In this document: positions 5,958-8,381 of the stretch, one piece after another
How positions within the stretch are numbered: the stretch's first letter is position 1
Layout of the letters: every line of letters starts with the position of its first letter
The notes under the pieces: model-generated
Seen by the model: only the letters and a program-made list of their open reading frames with translations
Database searches by the model: none
Told to the model about the DNA's origin: nothing
Translations under genes and position numbers: made by a program
DNA from: DASYSA01 sp036003885
GTDB taxonomy: Bacteria; Acidobacteriota; Blastocatellia; UBA7656
Assembly (NCBI GenBank): GCA_036003885.1
Contig: DASYSA010000578.1
Location: 1-8,381, forward strand
Direction of reading: 5' to 3'
Length of the DNA stretch: 8,381 bases

Positions 5958-6050
5958 GTGCGGCCTACCACGCTCTTGATAACACATGTAGGCCCGTTGC
6001 CCGGGGATGCTCGATTCAATTCTCGGAAGGAGATCCTACAGGAATGGTGA
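5958..6050 (+). CDS. Possible 30-codon upstream ORF in the atpD leader
   Basis: GTG 5958 opens a 30-codon frame (30 residues) that ends in TGA at 6048-6050, four bases inside atpD in another frame. A perfect Shine-Dalgarno AGGAGG at 5949-5954 (AGGAGGTGA, 5949-5957) precedes it by only 3 nt, shorter than usual. The sequence reads MRPTTLLITH and onwards, with no run of one amino acid that would suggest attenuation by a particular tRNA and no membrane segment. The stop/start overlap resembles translational coupling, but a strong ribosome site for atpD (6027-6034) already exists, and a frame this short can arise by chance. Treat it as a hypothesis. Confidence 0.25.
   Translation: MRPTTLLITHVGPLPGDARFNSRKEILQEW
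5962..5994 (+). promoter_or_regulatory. Hairpin in the atpD 5' leader
   Basis: GGCCTAC (5962-5968) and GTAGGCC (5988-5994) are perfect 7-bp complements with a 19-nt loop. They lie between the predicted promoter and the atpD ribosome site, just after the isolated Shine-Dalgarno at 5949-5957. The loop contains TTGATAA and the start-stop pair ATGTAG begins at 5986. It matches no riboswitch class I know. Confidence 0.4.
6027..6034 (+). promoter_or_regulatory. atpD ribosome binding site
   Basis: AAGGAGAT, 9 nt before ATG 6044. It decides the atpD start against the longer in-frame reading from TTG 5942. Confidence 0.85.
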
Positions 6051-7537
6051 ACCAAGGCAGAGTCATCCAGGTGATCGGACCGGTTGTTGACGTAGAGTTT
6101 CAGGAGGCGAATCTCCCTCCGATATATCAGGCACTCAACATCGTCAGCGAGGGGTTTGAGATACCGGAGGCGATTGACATAACGGTGGAAGTACAGCAGC
6201 ACCTCGGTGAAGGTCGCTGCAGATGTGTGGCTATGGAGCCAACCGAGGGTCTCATTCGCGGAATGAAAGTCATCGATACGGGCGAGCCGATCACAGTCCC
6301 GGTCGGCCCCGCCACCCTTGGCCGGGTCATGAATGTCCTGGGTCGGCCGGTCGATAAGCTGGGTCCGATCGTTTCGGAGAACAGGTACCCAATACACCGA
6401 CATCCTCCCGACTTTCAGGATCAGTCGACGGAACTCGAAATGTTCGTTACCGGCATAAAGGTCATCGATCTGCTTGAACCTTTTCTTCGGGGAGGGAAGA
6501 TCGGGCTATTCGGCGGCGCCGGCGTTGGAAAGACGGTCCTGATCATGGAGCTGATCAACAACGTCGCGATGAAACACGGCGGCTTCTCCGTCTTTGGAGG
6601 GGTGGGAGAGCGGACTCGCGAAGGAAATGACCTGATCCGCGAAATGGTTGAGTCTGAGATAGTGGTTAACTTTGGAGAACGCTTTCATAAAAACTGGAAA
6701 GAAACAGGCCAGTTTGACTTGGCTCACGTCAACATGGCAGACGTTGCCAAGTCCAAGGCGGCGCTGGTCTACGGCCAGATGACCGAGCCGCCTGGAGCCC
6801 GCCTCCGGGTCGCGCTTACGGCTCTGACGGTAGCCGAATACTTTCGAGATGAGGCAGGAACCGACGTTCTGCTCTTCATAGACAACATCTTTCGGTTTAC
6901 CCAGGCAGGGTCCGAGGTCTCCGCTTTGCTGGGCCGCATGCCTTCCGCCGTCGGCTACCAACCAACTCTGGCGACGGAGATGGGCGAATTACAGGAGCGG
7001 ATCACCTCGACCAAAAAAGGTTCCATCACGTCCGTGCAGGCCATATATGTTCCGGCGGATGACTATACGGACCCCGCTCCGGCAACGACCTTCGCCCACC
7101 TCGACGCAGTAACAGCATTATCACGTCAAATAGCTGAGCTGGGCATCTACCCTGCCGTCGACCCGCTCGCCTCAACATCGCGCATCCTTGACCCGCGAAT
7201 TCTCGGAGATGAGCACTACGAGGTGGCTCAAGAGGTAAAACGAGTCCTTCAGCGCTACAAGGATCTGCAGGACATCATAGCAATCCTGGGAATCGATGAA
7301 CTGTCGGAGGATGACAAGCTGACTGTGGCCCGAGCGCGGAAGATTCAGCGCTTCCTTTCACAGCCATTTCACGTAGCGCAACAGTTCACCGGACTAGAGG
7401 GCAAATTCGTTTCTCTGGAAGAGACGATCCGCGGATTTAAGGAGTTGGTCTCCGGCGTTCATGATGATCTACCCGAACAGGCGTTCTTCCTTGTAGGGGG
7501 CATTGACGAGGCTGTCGAGCGCGCAAGCAAGATGTAG
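6044..7537 (+). CDS. atpD: F1F0 ATP synthase subunit beta
   Basis: The product has 497 residues and is the catalytic subunit of the F1 head. It makes ATP from ADP and phosphate as the central stalk turns at the inner membrane. Walker A is GGAGVGKT (157-164, Lys163), the catalytic Glu is in GERTREG (Glu189), Walker B is LLFID (276-280, Asp280), the family signature PSAVGYQPTLA lies at 300-310, and the DELSEED loop reads DELSEDD (418-424). It is longer than the roughly 460-residue E. coli protein, mainly because of about 20 extra residues near 207-234, before KSKAALVYGQ; from memory, Bacteroidetes-type beta subunits carry a similar insertion. MVNQGRVIQVIGPVVDVEF-type text is the normal N-terminus, so I start at ATG 6044. 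atpC follows after 28 nt. No alpha, gamma, delta or F0 gene is adjacent, so the rest of the complex must be encoded elsewhere. Confidence 0.98.
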   Translation: MVNQGRVIQVIGPVVDVEFQEANLPPIYQALNIVSEGFEIPEAIDITVEVQQHLGEGRCRCVAMEPTEGLIRGMKVIDTGEPITVPVGPATLGRVMNVLGRPVDKLGPIVSENRYPIHRHPPDFQDQSTELEMFVTGIKVIDLLEPFLRGGKIGLFGGAGVGKTVLIMELINNVAMKHGGFSVFGGVGERTREGNDLIREMVESEIVVNFGERFHKNWKETGQFDLAHVNMADVAKSKAALVYGQMTEPPGARLRVALTALTVAEYFRDEAGTDVLLFIDNIFRFTQAGSEVSALLGRMPSAVGYQPTLATEMGELQERITSTKKGSITSVQAIYVPADDYTDPAPATTFAHLDAVTALSRQIAELGIYPAVDPLASTSRILDPRILGDEHYEVAQEVKRVLQRYKDLQDIIAILGIDELSEDDKLTVARARKIQRFLSQPFHVAQQFTGLEGKFVSLEETIRGFKELVSGVHDDLPEQAFFLVGGIDEAVERASKM

Positions 7538-7565
7538 GTCGATCGCGCGCGAGGAGATTACTGCA

Positions 7566-7979
7566 TTGCGAATCCATCTTGAGGTTGTGACCCCAGAGCG
7601 CAGGGTCCTCGAGGCTGACGTCGACAGCGTTGAGGTTCCGGGATTGGATGGCGAGATGGGGATCTTGCCCGGCCACACCGAGCTCATTTCTCAGCTCAAG
7701 CCCGCCGGTCTTCTCACTTATCACATCGGCGATACAAAAGGCGAGATGTCCATCAGCGACGGCTTTGTCGAGGTTAGCTCGGATAGAGTTATCGTGCTTG
7801 CTGACAGAGCCGAGAAGCCTGAGGAGATCGATCTCGCGAGAGCGCTTGAGTTGAAGAAACACGCCGAGCACGAGCTGCAAAGAGCGCTCTCTGATCCGGA
7901 AATTGACATCGTCCATGCAACCATTGAGCTTGAGCGCGCTTCGATCGGGCTTCAATTGGCAGAAAGAGCCAGGCGCTAA
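7566..7979 (+). CDS. atpC: F1F0 ATP synthase subunit epsilon
   Basis: The product has 137 residues, the normal size. It sits on the gamma subunit in the central stalk, couples F1 to the F0 c-ring, and in many bacteria its C-terminal helices inhibit ATP hydrolysis. The N-terminal beta-sandwich (about 1-84) contains VPGLDGEMGILPGHTEL (24-40), a family hallmark. The C-terminal two-helix part (about 87-137) is complete and rich in charged residues, so an inhibitory conformation is possible. I chose TTG 7566 because GAGGAG at 7551-7556 lies 9 nt upstream and the protein then begins MRIHLEVVTPERRVLEADV, as expected. A reading from TTG 7503 would add 21 unrelated residues that overlap atpD. It forms a two-gene operon with atpD. 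Confidence 0.95.
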   Translation: MRIHLEVVTPERRVLEADVDSVEVPGLDGEMGILPGHTELISQLKPAGLLTYHIGDTKGEMSISDGFVEVSSDRVIVLADRAEKPEEIDLARALELKKHAEHELQRALSDPEIDIVHATIELERASIGLQLAERARR

Positions 7980-7986
7980 GTTTTTT
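7957..7986 (+). terminator. Weak candidate terminator at the end of atpC
   Basis: TGGC (7957-7960) and GCCA (7968-7971) form a short stem, possibly extended by AGCGC (7933-7937) with GCGCT (7973-7977). It is followed by TTTTTT at 7981-7986 and a second T-tract near 7998-8002. The stem is weak for an intrinsic terminator. Confidence 0.3.
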
Positions 7987-8343
7987 AGACGTACTCTTTT
8001 TCCTTTCTAACTGGCTGGAAACCTTGAATCTGGCTCTCGCGGCCTGTTTCAGGGAGTGAAGGCCCTGCAAATCTTCCTATTGAAACCTGCTCGCATCTGT
8101 GCTAATGTTCCGACGCTTCAATGCAAGAGTCATTTCAGCATAAGTTCTGGTTGTGAGGTCGTCGCAGTTCCTTTAGGCGCCTGTGCCTGCGCACAAGTTC
8201 ACTTTGAGCATTTTGGAAATCTTCGAGCTTGGAGGGCCGGGTCACGGCCGCTTAGCTCTGAGGGTCGCCAGACTCGAGCGGCCAAGCTCAGGCTGCAACC
8301 GGCTCGTTGAGTCCACTTTTCGAATCTAAAAAGGTTGGGCATC
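7980..8343. other. Intergenic region with GC-rich inverted repeats, no convincing gene
   Basis: No ORF here has both a ribosome site and recognisable protein sequence. A frame at 8056-8310 has no usable ribosome site. The sequence holds T-tracts at 7981-8006, a stem GGCC/TTCA with TGAA/GGCC at 8041-8064, and a GC-rich structured block at 8225-8289. In that block GAGCTTGG (8225-8232) pairs with CCAAGCTC (8282-8289), competing with GGCCGCT (8246-8252) and AGCGGCC (8277-8283). I see no tRNA, 4.5S, tmRNA or RNase P core motif. Confidence 0.5.
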
Positions 8344-8381
8344 TTGACATCAGCACAAATCCAAGTCGACTTGTTGTCATC
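8344..8381 (+). CDS. Possible 5' end of a gene running off the window
   Basis: TTG 8344 opens a frame of 12 codons (M/L-TSAQIQVDLLS) that is still open at the edge. AAAAGG at 8329-8334 lies 9 nt upstream, and atpC nearby also starts with TTG. Too little is visible to name a family. The same bases include TTGACA (8344-8349), which could instead be a -35 box, though no -10 follows at the right distance. Confidence 0.3.
   Translation, partial: MTSAQIQVDLLS

Noticed and set aside
5942..6043. N-terminal extension of AtpD from TTG 5942
   Set aside because: ATG 6044 has AAGGAGAT 9 nt upstream and gives the normal beta-subunit N-terminus. The 34 extra residues look unlike any F1 beta, and TTG 5942 has no ribosome site.
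7543..7552. Palindrome TCGCGCGCGA between atpD and atpC
   Set aside because: A 10-nt self-complementary GC run without a loop is easily met by chance in this base composition, and nothing else supports a site.
7503..7565. AtpC starting at TTG 7503
   Set aside because: It would add 21 residues overlapping atpD with no family resemblance. TTG 7566 has GAGGAG at 9-nt spacing and the expected N-terminus.
8045..8060. Second parS-like site (TGTTTCA...TGAA)
   Set aside because: The half-sites are separated wrongly and the central CACGTG is missing. It is better explained as the hairpin at 8041-8064.
8056..8310. 84-codon plus-strand frame downstream of atpC
   Set aside because: The GTG start has no spaced ribosome site, the sequence has no recognisable domain, and it runs through the inverted repeats at 8225-8289. 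Probably chance.

Overview
The window looks like a chromosomal segment of a Gram-negative-type, moderately GC-rich bacterium. Acidobacteriota is my best guess, with modest confidence. It rests on an F1 beta subunit carrying a roughly 20-residue insertion and lying in a stand-alone beta/epsilon pair, on a PknB-type kinase paired with an FhaA-like protein, and on frequent GTG/TTG starts. No phylogenetic placement could be run.

Layout. (1) Positions 5-3007, plus strand: a membrane-anchored TPR protein, a 138-nt gap filled by a REPIN-like inverted repeat, a transmembrane Ser/Thr kinase with a C-terminal SH3b domain outside the membrane, and 18 nt later a DUF3662/FHA protein. The last two look like a kinase plus phosphothreonine-reader signalling module. 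They share a small T-[LIM]-V-[RK]-x-R motif in their linkers. (2) Positions 3085-5693, minus strand: parA and parB (32-nt overlap), then a 253-nt gap and a secreted protein built from two homologous beta-rich repeats. A strong hairpin separates this gene from the convergent FHA gene. (3) Positions 5694-6043: the divergent region between parA and atpD. It holds a near-canonical parS site, a stem-loop right next to it, a sigma70-like promoter for atpD, and a roughly 107-nt atpD leader with a hairpin, an isolated perfect Shine-Dalgarno sequence and a possible 30-codon upstream ORF that overlaps the atpD start. (4) Positions 6044-7979, plus strand: atpD and atpC (F1 beta and epsilon), with no other ATP synthase gene in view. 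(5) Positions 7980-8381: no convincing complete gene. There are T-tracts and GC-rich inverted repeats, and possibly the start of another gene at the right edge.

How the genes work together: ParA, ParB and parS form a complete chromosome-segregation cassette in cis. The kinase probably senses the envelope through its SH3b domain and signals to the FHA protein. AtpD and AtpC supply the catalytic subunit and the regulatory central-stalk subunit of the F1 motor. Nothing here is clearly a new system. The points most worth a second look are the shared phospho-motif, the SH3b kinase, the atpD leader and the REPIN-like element.
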